NCBI GenBank assembly: GCA_018713335.1
Contig: DVOW01000034.1
Coordinates: forward strand, 25,815-89,814
DNA length: 64,000 nucleotides
Reading direction: 5' to 3'
From: Candidatus Merdivicinus intestinigallinarum
GTDB taxonomy: Bacteria > Bacillota > Clostridia > Oscillospirales > Ruminococcaceae
The notes beneath the pieces were generated by a model that searched no databases, was not told where the DNA came from, and worked only from the letters and a program-made list of their open reading frames with translations. Positions 16,532 through 26,105 of the stretch are shown piece after piece (position 1 is the stretch's first letter; each line of letters starts with the position of its first letter). The translations under genes were made by a program, and so were the position numbers.

Positions 16532-17905
16532 ATGCAGCGAGAGAAGTTTTCATCCCGGCTGGGATTTGTTCTGATTTCAGCCGGCTGCGCCATCGGGCTT
16601 GGGAACGTTTGGCGGTTCCCCTATATCACCGGGAAGTACGGCGGGGCGGCCTTTGTCCTCATCTACCTGCTGTTTTTGGCGCTGCTGGCGCTGCCGGTCA
16701 TGGTGATGGAGTTTTCCGTGGGGCGTGCCAGCCAGAAAAGCTGCGCGGCGTCATTTAAAGCATTAGAGCCCAAAGGGAGCCATTGGCACTGGGTCGGCTA
16801 TGCGGGAGTAGCGGGGAATTACCTGCTGATGATGTTTTATACGGTCATCGGCGGGTGGATGCTCTTATATTTCTTCAAAGTGCTCACCGGCGGGTTCAAG
16901 GGGATGAATGCCGAAGAGATTGGGGAAGCCTTTGCCCATATGCAGACCAGCGAAGTGGGGAGCATGGCGTTTTTCATGCTTTTGGTGATCCTCATGGGGT
17001 TTGGTATCTGCTCTTTGGGGCTGAAAAACGGCGTGGAACGGATCACAAAGGTCATGATGGCCTGCCTTTTGGGGATAATGGCGGTGCTGGCGGTCCGGTC
17101 CTTCTTCCTGGACGGCGCCAAAGAAGGGCTGTCCTTTTACCTGAAGCCGGATTTCGGCGCCATTGCGGAGCAGGGCATCGGCACGGTGGTTTACGCGGCC
17201 ATGGGGCAGGCGTTTTTCACCCTCAGCGTGGGCATGGGCTCCATGGCCATTTTCGGCAGCTATATTGGACGGGAGCGTTCCCTGACAGGGGAATCCATCC
17301 GGATTACGGTTCTGGATACGGCGGTGGCCCTGATGGCCGGGCTGATTATTTTCCCGGCCTGCTTTACCTACGGCGTTTCTCCCGGAGAAGGGCCCGGGCT
17401 GGTTTTCGTGGCCATGCCCAACGTGTTTAACGCCATGCCCGGCGGGCAGATCTGGGGCGCGCTGTTTTTCCTGTTTTTGTTTTTCGCGGCCTTGTCCACA
17501 GTGGTGGCGGTTTTTGAAAACATCGTGTCCTTCGGGATGGACGCCAAAGGCTGGAGCCGGAAAAAATCGGTGCTCATCAACCTGGCGCTGATCACCGTCC
17601 TTTCTTTGCCGTGCCTCCTTGGCTTCAACCTGCTAAGCGGGATCCAGCCCTTGGGGGAGGGCAGCACCGTCATGGATTTGGAGGACTTCCTGGTGTCCAA
17701 TAATATCCTGCCCTTGGGCGCGCTTTGTTACCTGCTGTTCTGCACCACCAAATACGGCTGGGGCTGGGAGAATTTTATCGCGGAAGCCGACGCCGGCGAG
17801 GGCATGAAGTTCCCCAAATGGCTGAAGCCGTATCTGAAATATGTCCTGCCGTTCCTAATCCTGATTATTTTTATCATGGGGTATTGGGACAAATTTGTAA
17901 AATAA
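16532..17905 (+). CDS. Sodium-dependent transporter, NSS/SNF family
   Basis: Sodium-coupled amino-acid or amine symporter of the LeuT fold in the cytoplasmic membrane. At 457 residues it has the bacterial eleven- to twelve-helix length. Helix 1 carries the unwound substrate/sodium motif GLGNVWRFPYITGKYGGAAF near 21-40, the most conserved signature of the family, and the later SFGMDAKG and AALSTVVAVFEN segments also fit. The start follows GGAGGGG at 16521-16527. It is monocistronic with its own promoter and a strong terminator. The substrate cannot be inferred from the sequence. Confidence 0.93.
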   Translation: MQREKFSSRLGFVLISAGCAIGLGNVWRFPYITGKYGGAAFVLIYLLFLALLALPVMVMEFSVGRASQKSCAASFKALEPKGSHWHWVGYAGVAGNYLLMMFYTVIGGWMLLYFFKVLTGGFKGMNAEEIGEAFAHMQTSEVGSMAFFMLLVILMGFGICSLGLKNGVERITKVMMACLLGIMAVLAVRSFFLDGAKEGLSFYLKPDFGAIAEQGIGTVVYAAMGQAFFTLSVGMGSMAIFGSYIGRERSLTGESIRITVLDTAVALMAGLIIFPACFTYGVSPGEGPGLVFVAMPNVFNAMPGGQIWGALFFLFLFFAALSTVVAVFENIVSFGMDAKGWSRKKSVLINLALITVLSLPCLLGFNLLSGIQPLGEGSTVMDLEDFLVSNNILPLGALCYLLFCTTKYGWGWENFIAEADAGEGMKFPKWLKPYLKYVLPFLILIIFIMGYWDKFVK

Positions 17906-17911
17906 CAAAAT

Positions 17912-17945
17912 GGGGGACAGGCGTTAAGCCTGTCCCCGCTTTTCA
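17912..17945. terminator. Bidirectional terminator
   Basis: GGGGACAGGC-GTTAA-GCCTGTCCCC followed by GCTTTTC. It serves the NSS gene and possibly the converging ThuA-like gene. Confidence 0.85.
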
Positions 17946-17966
17946 TGTTGAAGCTATATCTATCGG

Positions 17967-18692
17967 TTATTTTACCCAGCGTTCCGGGAAATGGCCGTAT
18001 TTCATTTCCGGGCCGCCTGCCGGAGCCGCCCAGCGGACAGCGTTTACGATAACCTTCTGGATTTCCGGCTGATGGTAAATGGGGAAGGTCTCATGGCCGG
18101 GCTGGAAATAGAAAATATGCCCTTTGCCCCGGGTGTAGGTGCAGCCGCTGCGGAACACTTCTCCGCCCTCGAACCAGCTGATGAACACCAGCTCGTCCGG
18201 CTGGGGGATCTCAAAGTGCTCGCCGTAGGTTTCCTCGTGCTCGATGACAATGTGGTCGTTTAAGCCCTTCATAATGGGGTGGCCGGGATTCACCGTCCAA
18301 AGGATCTCCTTGTCCCCGGATTCCCGCCATTTCAGGTTCAAAGAACGGGTGCCGCAGATTTTGTGGAAAATCTTGGAAGCGTGGCCGGAGTGGAGGACAA
18401 TGAGCCCCATGCCGTCCAGTACCCGCTGGTGAACCCGTTCCACGATCTCATCGGCCACCTTGTCGTGGGCGCAGTGGCCCCACCAGATGAGGACATCGGT
18501 GTTGTCCAGCACTTCTTTGGTCAGGCCGTGCTCCGGCATTTCCAGGGTAGCAGTACCCGCCTCGATATCGCATTCCCGGTTCAGGAAATCCGCAATGGCG
18601 CCGTGGATCCCATTGGGATAAATGGCCGCCACCTCGGGCATCTCTTTTTCATGTACATTTTCGTTCCAGACTGTTACGCGAATTTTTTCCAT
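17967..18692 (-). CDS. ThuA-like domain protein (trehalose-utilisation family)
   Basis: A 241-residue protein of the ThuA/glutamine-amidotransferase-like fold; the true activity of this family is poorly known. Start [10 protein letters not shown], a central [12 protein letters not shown] segment, [16 protein letters not shown] and [21 protein letters not shown] are all typical of the clostridial ThuA group. The start at 18692 is chosen for a correctly spaced AAAGGCGG and for agreement with the family N-terminus; the frame opens 11 codons earlier. No sugar transport or catabolic genes are next to it, so the role in sugar use is not supported by context. Confidence 0.85.
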   Translation of the reverse strand: MEKIRVTVWNENVHEKEMPEVAAIYPNGIHGAIADFLNRECDIEAGTATLEMPEHGLTKEVLDNTDVLIWWGHCAHDKVADEIVERVHQRVLDGMGLIVLHSGHASKIFHKICGTRSLNLKWRESGDKEILWTVNPGHPIMKGLNDHIVIEHEETYGEHFEIPQPDELVFISWFEGGEVFRSGCTYTRGKGHIFYFQPGHETFPIYHQPEIQKVIVNAVRWAAPAGGPEMKYGHFPERWVK

Positions 18693-18807
18693 CTTCCGTA
18701 CCGCCTTTCGTGTAATCGTTTTCACCTGCTATTGTAGCACGATTTCCAGCCGTTGTCAATTTTTTTGCCGAAAAAACTGCACAAAAGCAGTGTATCCCGG
18801 CAGGGCA

Positions 18808-19557
18808 TTACTCCTTAACGGAACGGGTCGCGACAAATGTTGGAACGTTATGTTCGTGAAGGTTCCCCTGTCCATTGGTATCTTCATACAAATGGGTCAG
18901 CCGGAACCCCGCCTGGAGCTGGCCGCCGATCTGTTCCTCCAAGGTGTGGGAGAACTGGACGCCCCAATTGTTTTTCAGGGATTCCTCGCAGAGCGCCCGG
19001 TCCCGCAAAGGATTGTAGGGGAGGCTGTAGGCGATTTGATTTTCAATTTCATCATAAATAAAATTGATGCCGGTATCATAGCCTCCCAGCAGGACCCCGC
19101 CTTTCTTCAAAATGCGGTAGCACTCTCGAAAAACCGGTTCTACCTTCTCGATGTAGCAGTTGGACACCGGGTGGAAAATCAGGTCGAAGCTCTCATCAGG
19201 AAACGGAAGCGGCTTGGTCATATCCGCCCGGATGATTTCCACCTGGTAGCCCTCCCGTTCCGCCACCATCCGTTCGCTTTCGCATTGCTGGGGGGAGTAA
19301 TCCAAAACAGTGCACTCCGCCCCCAAAGCGGCAAAAATGGGGATCTGCTGTCCGCCGCCGCTGGCCAGGCCCAGCAGTTTTTTCCCTTTCAGCTGGCCGA
19401 ACCATTCATGTGGGACGGGCTTTGTGGGGGTCAGCAGGACATCCCAGTCCCCCTGGAGGGCCTTTTCGTAGACTTCGTGGGAAATCGGTTCTCCCCATTC
19501 CCAGCCTTCCCGGCACCAGCGGTCGATGGTATCCGCGTTAATCTCTTGATAGTCCAT
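18808..19557 (-). CDS. Class I SAM-dependent methyltransferase
   Basis: Predicted small-molecule or general methyltransferase of 249 residues. SAM motif I reads LLGLASGGGQQIP (about 60-72), an acidic post-I segment ends ECTVLDYS, and FDLIFHPVSNCYIEKVEPVF forms the motif IV/V region, as in UbiE-like Methyltransf_11 proteins. The start follows GGAGGAG with good spacing; the open frame upstream is not needed. It lies downstream of a terminator, so it is separate from the aminopeptidase operon. The substrate is unknown. Confidence 0.85.
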   Translation of the reverse strand: MDYQEINADTIDRWCREGWEWGEPISHEVYEKALQGDWDVLLTPTKPVPHEWFGQLKGKKLLGLASGGGQQIPIFAALGAECTVLDYSPQQCESERMVAEREGYQVEIIRADMTKPLPFPDESFDLIFHPVSNCYIEKVEPVFRECYRILKKGGVLLGGYDTGINFIYDEIENQIAYSLPYNPLRDRALCEESLKNNWGVQFSHTLEEQIGGQLQAGFRLTHLYEDTNGQGNLHEHNVPTFVATRSVKE

Positions 19558-19584
19558 AAATCTCCTCCTTGATAGCCAGTTTGA

Positions 19585-19618
19585 AGAAAAGCCCAACAGG
19601 AAAAACTGTCGGGCTTTG
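19585..19618. terminator. Bidirectional terminator
   Basis: AAGCCCAACAG / CTGTCGGGCTT hairpin with a six-base loop. On the minus strand it lies just after the DUF2200 stop and is followed by TTTTC. Confidence 0.8.
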
Positions 19619-19621
19619 CAT

Positions 19622-19972
19622 TTAGTTTCTTAAAATTTTTTCCAGCGGTTTCCCCTTGGCAAGTTCGTCCGCCAATTTATCCAGGTACCGGATTTCCCGC
19701 ATCAACGGCTCCTCGATGGTTTCCACCCGGACGCCGCAGACCACGCCGGTGATTTTTTCGCGGTTTGGGTTCAGGGCCGGGGCCTTCCGGAAGAAATCCC
19801 CATAGGTCAAGTCTGATTCCTGAAGCTCCGCCAGCTCTTCCGGACGGTAGCCGGTGAGCCAGGAAACCACCTGCTCAAATTCTTCACGGGTGCGGCCCTT
19901 TTTCAGGACCTTTTGGAGCAGCAGACCGTAAACCTTAGCAAAGGGCATCTGGTAAACCTTTTCGTTGTCCAT
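19622..19972 (-). CDS. DUF2200 family protein
   Basis: A 116-residue protein that I recognise as DUF2200, a small conserved bacterial family of unknown function. The family core is clear: KVYQMPFAKVYGLLLQK, the VVSWLTGY motif, the short FFRKAPALNPNR segment and ITGVVCGVRVETIEEPLMR-EIRYLDKL near the end. No catalytic residues are known. It begins 14 bases after the stop of the Xaa-Pro aminopeptidase gene and ends before a terminator, so the two form an operon. Confidence 0.85.
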   Translation of the reverse strand: MDNEKVYQMPFAKVYGLLLQKVLKKGRTREEFEQVVSWLTGYRPEELAELQESDLTYGDFFRKAPALNPNREKITGVVCGVRVETIEEPLMREIRYLDKLADELAKGKPLEKILRN

Positions 19973-19986
19973 ATCCGGCCCCCGCC

Positions 19987-21786
19987 TTAACGGGACACAG
20001 GCCGGGTGTACCGGTACAGCCAGTTTTTGGCCCGTTCGCTGACCAGGGGAGAAACCTTCTCCCAGACCTTGGCGTGGTAATCATTGAGCCATTTGATTTC
20101 ATGGTCGGTGAGCATGGAAACGTCCAGGCAGTTTACATCAATGGGCACCAGGGTGAAGTTCTCAAATTTCATCATTTGGCCGTATTCGGTGTCGTCGCCT
20201 TTGACCACTTCCACCACGTTTTCCGTGCGGATGCCGTGTTCGCCTTCCCGGTAAACGCCGGGTTCCACGGTCAAGACCATGCCTTCCTCCAGCTTCACAG
20301 GGGAGCCGAAGCTCTGGGGACCTTCATGGACGTTGAGCATAAAGCCGACGCCGTGGCCGGTGGCGCAGCGGTAGTCCAAGCCTTCCCGCCAGAAATACTC
20401 CCGGCAGAGGGCGTCCAACTGTTTGCCGCTGGCGCCGTATTTGAACACCGCCTCCATCAGGGCGATGGAACCCTTTAAGGTCAGGGTGAAGTCGAAGCGC
20501 TCGGTTTCGTTGATTTCGCCCAAAGCGAAGGTGCGGGTGATGTCGGTGGTGCCTTCCAGGTACTGCCCGCCGCTGTCAATGAGGAGCATATGGCTCTTGT
20601 CCAGCTGTTTGGAAACGCCGGGTTTGGGGGCGTAGTGCATCATAGCGGCGTTTTCCCGGTAAGCGATGATGGGGGTGAAGCTGTCGCCCCGGTTCAAAGG
20701 CTGGGCGCGGCGGCATTCCGCCAGCTTTTCCACACAGTCGTATTCCGTAAGAGACGTACCCTTGTCCAGCTCCTCAAAGAGCCAGCCGTAAAATTCCGCC
20801 AGAGCGCAGCCGTCCTTTAAATAAGCCTTGTGGGTATTTTCGTTCTCGGTTTTGTTTTTGCAGGCCTTCATCAGGGGGATGGGGTCCTCGCCGGGAACGG
20901 CCGTTAAAGCGGCGTTGTTTTCGATGAGGGCCGCCAGCTCCCCGTTCAGTTCCTCCTTGTCGCAGAGGACCCGCAGTTTGCTGCCGGTGCTTTCCAGGAA
21001 GTCGTAGATCTCCTCGTATCCCCGGATGGAAACCCCTTCGTTTGCCAGGCCGTCCCGGACGCAAACGGGGATCCGGCTGGATTCGGTGAAGAGCACGGCA
21101 TCTTCCTTAGAAACAAAGGCGTAGGAGATCACCACCGGATTATTTTCGATGTCATCCGAACGGATATTGAACAGCCAGGCGATGTTGTCCAGCTTGCTGA
21201 CGGCGATGGCGTCCGCGTCCAGCTCCTCCAGCTTTTCCCGCAGGCGGGAGAGCTTGTCCGCCGCGGACTCCCCGGTGTATTTTGTTTCCAGCAAAAAGGC
21301 TTCAGTGAAAACTTCCGCCGGACGGGTCTTTTCCACAGCTTCCCAAAGGGTGTTGGCATAATCCGCCCGAAGCTCCAGCTTGATTCCCTTTTTGGAAAAT
21401 TCCTTCCGCATTTTTTCCACCTGGCCCGCGGAAAACAGCTTGCCGTTGACGCCCACAATGCTGCCCTCAGGCAGATGCTCCGCCAAATAACCGGTGGGGG
21501 TGGGGCAGCCGGCGTCCGCCGCTTTGAACAAAACGGCCTCGCTGTCTTTGAGCTCCTTGGCCGCCTGGACATAATACCGCCCGTCGGTCCAAAGTCCACT
21601 CATGTCCCGGGCCACCACAAAGGTCCCGGCGCTGCCGGAAAATCCGGAGATGTACGCCCGGGTTTTCCAGTGGTCCGATACATATTCGCTCATGTGGGGG
21701 TCGGAGCTGGGGATGATGCAGGCATCCATGCCGTTTTCCGTCAGCTGCCGCCGCACCCATTGGATTCTTTCGTTAACTGTCATCAT
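19987..21786 (-). CDS. Xaa-Pro aminopeptidase (M24B family)
   Basis: Removes N-terminal residues that precede proline; binuclear metal peptidase, cytosolic. The 599-residue, three-domain length fits the large clostridial/eukaryote-like aminopeptidase P. N-terminal creatinase-like domains include ACIIPSSDPHMSEYVSDHW. The C-terminal pita-bread domain shows the metal ligands: two Asp in LLIDSGGQY-EGTTDITRT, His in GHGVGFMLNVHEGP, and two Glu in LTVEPGVY and GIRTENVVEV. The start at 21786 (second Met at 21783) has AGGAGG upstream; the frame stays open a further 76 codons, but without a start signal. Confidence 0.93.
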   Translation of the reverse strand: MMTVNERIQWVRRQLTENGMDACIIPSSDPHMSEYVSDHWKTRAYISGFSGSAGTFVVARDMSGLWTDGRYYVQAAKELKDSEAVLFKAADAGCPTPTGYLAEHLPEGSIVGVNGKLFSAGQVEKMRKEFSKKGIKLELRADYANTLWEAVEKTRPAEVFTEAFLLETKYTGESAADKLSRLREKLEELDADAIAVSKLDNIAWLFNIRSDDIENNPVVISYAFVSKEDAVLFTESSRIPVCVRDGLANEGVSIRGYEEIYDFLESTGSKLRVLCDKEELNGELAALIENNAALTAVPGEDPIPLMKACKNKTENENTHKAYLKDGCALAEFYGWLFEELDKGTSLTEYDCVEKLAECRRAQPLNRGDSFTPIIAYRENAAMMHYAPKPGVSKQLDKSHMLLIDSGGQYLEGTTDITRTFALGEINETERFDFTLTLKGSIALMEAVFKYGASGKQLDALCREYFWREGLDYRCATGHGVGFMLNVHEGPQSFGSPVKLEEGMVLTVEPGVYREGEHGIRTENVVEVVKGDDTEYGQMMKFENFTLVPIDVNCLDVSMLTDHEIKWLNDYHAKVWEKVSPLVSERAKNWLYRYTRPVSR

Positions 21787-21934
21787 AATACCTCCTGCCT
21801 GATGAACCAAACTGTTATCAGTATAGCACGGCCAGCGGCAAAAGGCAAGGTGGGGCGCGGATTCTTTTGGCAGATTTTCTAAAATCATTTGCTGTTTTTT
21901 CGGATGATTTGGGGCAAAAATCGTCGAAACCCGA

Positions 21935-21963
21935 TTGACATTCGGGAACCAAAAGATTATAAT
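21935..21963 (+). promoter_or_regulatory. Consensus sigma-A promoter of the feo operon
   Basis: TTGACA (21935-21940), 17-base spacer, TATAAT (21958-21963): a perfect match to the consensus. I do not see a clear Fur-type palindrome over it. Confidence 0.85.
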
Positions 21964-22007
21964 TGTTTTGTAACCTAAAGCTAACATTTTGGTGGAGGAA
22001 GCAGAAT

Positions 22008-22256
22008 ATGACACTCAATCAACTGAAACCCGGACAAAGCGGGGTCATCACTGTGGTAGGCGGGGAGGGCGCCCTGCGCCGCCGCCTGCTGGATATGGGG
22101 CTCACCCCCAAAACCCGTGTGGCTGTCCGCAAGGTAGCGCCCATGGGCGACCCCATCGAGCTGTTTTTGCGCAGCTATGTGCTGACCATCCGCAAGGATG
22201 ACGCGGCCAACATCCAGCTGGATGAAGCAAGCGTGGAGGAGGTGCGCCGCAAATGA
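22008..22256 (+). CDS. feoA: Ferrous iron transport protein A
   Basis: An 82-residue SH3-like cytosolic partner of FeoB. It starts TLNQLKPGQSGVI and contains the family's RRRLLDMGLTPKT segment and the later DPIELFLRSYVLTIRKDDA. The ATG at 22008 follows GGAGGAAGC. Its TGA overlaps the feoB ATG (ATGA), so translation is coupled. It is the first gene of feoA-feoB-small Cys-rich protein and is driven by a consensus promoter. Confidence 0.95.
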   Translation: MTLNQLKPGQSGVITVVGGEGALRRRLLDMGLTPKTRVAVRKVAPMGDPIELFLRSYVLTIRKDDAANIQLDEASVEEVRRK

Positions 22257-24265
22257 AGCTGCTTTTCGCCCTTGCCGGCAACCAGAACAGCGGGAAAACC
22301 ACCCTCTTTAACCGTCTCACCGGCTCCAACCAGCATGTGGGCAATTTCCCCGGCGTCACCGTGGAGAAAAAGGAAGGCCAGGTGAAAAAGCACCCGGAAG
22401 CGTCGGTCGTGGACCTGCCGGGCATTTACTCCCTGTCCCCCTACACCTCGGAGGAGATCGTCACCCGGGATTTTGTTTTGAAGGAGCACCCCAACGGCAT
22501 CATCAACATTGTGGACGCCACCAATATTGAACGGAACCTTTACCTGTCCCTCCAGCTCATTGAGCTGGGCATCCCCATGGTCATTGCCCTGAACATGATG
22601 GACGAGGTCCGGGCCAGCGGCAACTCCATCGACATCGCGAAGCTCTCCGATGAGCTGGGCGTGCCGGTGGTCCCCATTTCCGCAGGCAAGAACGAGGGCA
22701 TCGACGAATTGATCGAAGTGGCCATCCGTACCGCCTCCCAGGGCAAAAAGCCCCTGAAATACGATTTCTGCGACGGGGAAGTCCATAAAGCCATCCACGC
22801 CATCGCCCACATTATCGTGGACCAGGCTAAGGAAGCCGGGATTCCCCTGCGGTTCGCCGCCACCAAGCTGGTGGAAGGGGACGAACCCACCCAGGAGCTG
22901 CTGAAATTGGACGAGGACCAGCAGCACATTATCGAGCATATCATTGAGGATATGCAGAACGAGCTGGGCACCGACCGGGAAGCCGCCCTGGCCGATATGC
23001 GCTACACCTTTATCGAACGGGTCTGCGGCGGCTGCGTCACCAAGCACCAGGAAACCCGGGAGCAGGTGCGTTCCGAGAAAATCGACAAGATCCTCACCAG
23101 CAAATATTGGGGCATCCCCATTTTCCTGGGGATCATGCTGCTGATCTTTTACCTGACCTTCACCCTTTTGGGCGCGCCCTTGCAGGAGCTGATGGATAAG
23201 GGGATTACGGCGCTGACGGACCTGACGGCCAAAGGCATGGCCTATGTGGGCATCAGCGACTGGCTCCAAAGCCTGGTCATCGACGGCATCTTTGCCGGGG
23301 TGGGCAGCGTCCTTTCCTTCCTTCCTATTATCGTGCTTCTCTTTTTCTTCCTCTCCTTGCTGGAGGACAGCGGCTATATGGCAAGGGTCGCCTTTGTCAT
23401 GGATAAGCTGCTGCGGAAAATCGGCCTGTCCGGCCGTTCCTTTGTGCCCATGCTCATCGGCTTTGGGTGCAGCGTCCCGGCCATTATGTCCGCCCGGACT
23501 TTGTCCAGCGAACGGGACCGGAAAATGACCATCCTGCTGACGCCCTTTATGTCGTGCAGCGCCAAGCTCCCCATTTACGGCATGATTATTATGGCCTTTT
23601 TCCCCCACCACCGGGCGCTGATTATGATGTCGGTGTACGTCATCGGCATCCTGGTGGCCATCCTTTCCGGGCTTCTTTTAAAGAGCACGGTGTTTAAGGG
23701 CAACCCCATCCCCTTTGTCATGGAACTGCCCGCCTACCGGATCCCCTCGCCCCGGAGCGTTTTGATGCTCATGTGGGAAAAAGCCAAGGACTTCCTCCGC
23801 AAGGCGTTTACCATCATTTTTGTAGCCACTATCGTCATCTGGTTCCTCCAGAGCTTTGATATCCGCCTGAACATGGTGGCCGACAGCTCCCAGAGTATCT
23901 TAGCCTCCATCGGTTCCCTGATTGCCCCGCTGTTTGTCCCCCTGGGCTTCGCGGACTGGCGGGCCTCCACAGCCCTGCTCACCGGCATCACCGCCAAGGA
24001 ATCGGTGGTGTCCACCCTGACCATTTTGACCGGCGCCTCCACCGACGCCCAGCTTTCCCAGGTGCTGGCCACCATCTTTACCCCTTTGAGCGCCTATTCG
24101 TTTTTGGTGTTCACCGTCCTGTATATGCCCTGCGTGGCCGCCTTTGCCGCCAGCAAGCGGGAGCTTGGCTCCTGGAAGGGCGCGATTTTCACCGCCCTTT
24201 ATCAGACCGGCGCGGCCTATGTCATGGCCCTGGTTGTTTACCAGATTGGGCGGCTGATTGTGTAA
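22253..24265 (+). CDS. feoB: Ferrous iron transporter B (GTP-binding membrane protein)
   Basis: Takes up Fe2+ across the cytoplasmic membrane. The 670-residue protein has an N-terminal G domain: G1 GNQNSGKT at 9-16, G2 region with VGNFPGVTVE, G3 DLPG at 54-57 and G4 NMMD at 114-117, then a helical GDI-like domain to about 275. The membrane part carries two Gate repeats with the cysteine-containing FGCSVPAIM and CSAKLPIY motifs. Length is typical. It is coupled to feoA by ATGA and followed by a small Cys-rich membrane protein. Confidence 0.97.
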   Translation: MKLLFALAGNQNSGKTTLFNRLTGSNQHVGNFPGVTVEKKEGQVKKHPEASVVDLPGIYSLSPYTSEEIVTRDFVLKEHPNGIINIVDATNIERNLYLSLQLIELGIPMVIALNMMDEVRASGNSIDIAKLSDELGVPVVPISAGKNEGIDELIEVAIRTASQGKKPLKYDFCDGEVHKAIHAIAHIIVDQAKEAGIPLRFAATKLVEGDEPTQELLKLDEDQQHIIEHIIEDMQNELGTDREAALADMRYTFIERVCGGCVTKHQETREQVRSEKIDKILTSKYWGIPIFLGIMLLIFYLTFTLLGAPLQELMDKGITALTDLTAKGMAYVGISDWLQSLVIDGIFAGVGSVLSFLPIIVLLFFFLSLLEDSGYMARVAFVMDKLLRKIGLSGRSFVPMLIGFGCSVPAIMSARTLSSERDRKMTILLTPFMSCSAKLPIYGMIIMAFFPHHRALIMMSVYVIGILVAILSGLLLKSTVFKGNPIPFVMELPAYRIPSPRSVLMLMWEKAKDFLRKAFTIIFVATIVIWFLQSFDIRLNMVADSSQSILASIGSLIAPLFVPLGFADWRASTALLTGITAKESVVSTLTILTGASTDAQLSQVLATIFTPLSAYSFLVFTVLYMPCVAAFAASKRELGSWKGAIFTALYQTGAAYVMALVVYQIGRLIV

Positions 24266-24289
24266 AAACCGCTGAAAAGGAGGTTTTGT

Positions 24290-24457
24290 ATGACCTTTGC
24301 CGATGTGATTTTGATTGTTCTGATAGCGGCGGCTGTTGCCGCTGTGGTGATTTCCGCCCGGCGGCGGAAAAAGAAAGGGCTGGGCTGCTGCGGAAGCTGT
24401 TCCGGCTGCTCTCACGGCAGCCAGTGCGGTTCCTGCCAAACATCTTCTGAAAAATAA
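24290..24457 (+). CDS. FeoB-associated Cys-rich membrane protein
   Basis: A 55-residue protein: one membrane helix (about 5-23), a basic RRRKKK stretch, then a Cys-rich tail with six Cys (GCCGSCSGC...CGSC). This is the FeoB-associated small protein that follows feoB in many Firmicutes; it may deliver or accept iron, though its role is unproven. AAGGAGG at 24277-24283 is well spaced from the ATG at 24290, and the gene lies 24 bases after feoB and before a terminator. Confidence 0.9.
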   Translation: MTFADVILIVLIAAAVAAVVISARRRKKKGLGCCGSCSGCSHGSQCGSCQTSSEK

Positions 24458-24460
24458 GAG

Positions 24461-24492
24461 AAAGGCCGCTGGTTTCCCAGCGGCCTTTTCGT
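24461..24492 (+). terminator. Terminator of the feo operon
   Basis: AAGGCCGCTGG-TTTC-CCAGCGGCCTTTTC hairpin right after the last feo gene. It may also act for malQ on the other strand. Confidence 0.9.
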
Positions 24493-24503
24493 ATGCCTTT
24501 CTT

Positions 24504-26003
24504 TTACCCCCGGCTGAACAGGGCGTTGATTTCGGCAAAATAATCCGCGTCCAGCTCTTCCAGGTTGTTTTTACCGATGCGGAACCGCCAGTGGTTGGCG
24601 TCGGAACCCGGGACGTTCATCCGGGTGTCGGAGCCGAAACCGCACATATCCTGGATGGAAATGATGGCCGTGTCCGCCGCGGAACGCCACACCGCCTCGA
24701 TGATGGCCCGGCAGGAGGGGCTGTTGTACCCGCCCTGGCTCCAGTCATCACCGGAGAATCCGCAGTACCGCAGGGCGAAGGCCCGTTCCTCCGGGGAAGC
24801 TTCCCACAGCCATCCCAGCAGAGTGTTGTTGTCGTGGGTCCCCACATAGGCCACGCAGTTGTGGGGGTAATTGTGGGGCAGATGGGAGCTGTCCGCCCCC
24901 GGCTCAAAGCCGAACTGGACCACCCGCATCCCCGGCAGGCCGGATCTTTCCAGGAGTTCCACAACGTCCTCCCCGAACACGCCCAGATCCTCGGCGATAA
25001 TTTTCGGCGGCTCCGGGAATGCCTTTTTGACAGCCTCAAAGAACGCCATGCCCGGGCCTTTCATCCAGCTGCCTTCCTTGGCGGTTTTGGCCGTTACCGG
25101 AACGGCCCAGAAGGAGGCCAGGGCCCGGAAGTGGTCGATGCGGACAATGTGGTAAAAATCCATGGCCGCCTTCAGCCGGGACATCCACCAGGCAAAGCCG
25201 TCTTTAGCCATTTTCTCCCAATCGTAAAGGGGGTTGCCCCAAAGCTGGCCGTCCTCGGAGAAATAGTCCGGCGGCACCCCGGCCACCTTTTCCGGCTCGT
25301 AAGTATCCGGGTCCAGCAGAAACAGTTCCCGGTTGGCCCAGACGTCGCTGGAATCCCGGGAAACGTAAATGGGCATATCCCCGATGACTTCGATTTCCTT
25401 TTCCTCCGCGTAGGCCTTGATTCCTGCCCATTGGCGGAAAAACTCGTACTGAACAAATTCCCAGAAAACTGTTTCCGCTTCATAATCCCGCCGGTGTTCC
25501 AAAGCAAGCTCATATTTCGCCAGTTCCTCCGGCCATTCCCACCAGGGCTTGCCGTCCTGCTCCTTTTGAATGGCCATAAACAGGGCGAAAGGGGGGAGCC
25601 AGGGCTGACTTTTGGCAAAATTCTTGACTTCCTGGGCTTTTTTTCCCGTCAGCCGGGAAAAGGCCAGCCGCAGAAGGGAGAGCCGGGACTCTTTGGCAAA
25701 GGCGTAATCCGCTGTGTAGGGGGAGCCGTGGTATTCGGCCTCCTTCACTTCCTGCTCCGTCAGCAGCCCTTCTTCCGCAAGGCCCCTGGGGTCGATGAAT
25801 AAGTAGTTCCCCGCGAAAGCCGAAACGCTGGCATAGGGGGAATTGTGGGAGTCCACCATGGTAAAGGGCAGGACCTGCCACTTGTGGAATTTCATGGCGG
25901 CCGCTTTGTCCAAAAATGCCCGGGCCTCTTTCCCGAAAACGCCGACGCCGTAAGGCGAAGGCAGGGAAGAAACGGGCAGAAGAATGCCTGCTGATCTCGT
26001 CAT
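24504..26003 (-). CDS. malQ: 4-alpha-glucanotransferase (amylomaltase)
   Basis: Transfers alpha-1,4-glucan segments between maltodextrins; GH77, cytosolic. The 499-residue length is usual for the short Firmicute form. Visible signatures are SAGILLPVSSLPSPYGVGVFG at the N-terminus, GDMPIYVSRDSSDVWAN, the VRIDHFRALASFW nucleophile region, the IIAEDLGV acid/base region and THDNNTLLGW. The start follows AAAGGAGA with normal spacing. A good promoter lies upstream, and a small XRE regulator gene precedes it on the same strand. No other glycogen genes are adjacent. Confidence 0.95.
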   Translation of the reverse strand: MTRSAGILLPVSSLPSPYGVGVFGKEARAFLDKAAAMKFHKWQVLPFTMVDSHNSPYASVSAFAGNYLFIDPRGLAEEGLLTEQEVKEAEYHGSPYTADYAFAKESRLSLLRLAFSRLTGKKAQEVKNFAKSQPWLPPFALFMAIQKEQDGKPWWEWPEELAKYELALEHRRDYEAETVFWEFVQYEFFRQWAGIKAYAEEKEIEVIGDMPIYVSRDSSDVWANRELFLLDPDTYEPEKVAGVPPDYFSEDGQLWGNPLYDWEKMAKDGFAWWMSRLKAAMDFYHIVRIDHFRALASFWAVPVTAKTAKEGSWMKGPGMAFFEAVKKAFPEPPKIIAEDLGVFGEDVVELLERSGLPGMRVVQFGFEPGADSSHLPHNYPHNCVAYVGTHDNNTLLGWLWEASPEERAFALRYCGFSGDDWSQGGYNSPSCRAIIEAVWRSAADTAIISIQDMCGFGSDTRMNVPGSDANHWRFRIGKNNLEELDADYFAEINALFSRG

Positions 26004-26035
26004 GCTGTAGATCTCTCCTTTAAGATAATAAGAAT

Positions 26036-26064
26036 ATTATAGCGTTTTGCTGCAAAAAAATCAA
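26036..26064 (-). promoter_or_regulatory. Sigma-A promoter of malQ
   Basis: On the minus strand TTGATT (26064-26059), 17-base spacer, TATAAT (26041-26036), 33 bases before the start codon. Confidence 0.75.
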
Positions 26065-26105
26065 GGGCCCTCCGGTAAATTGAAATAAATTCCACAATGG
26101 ATCGG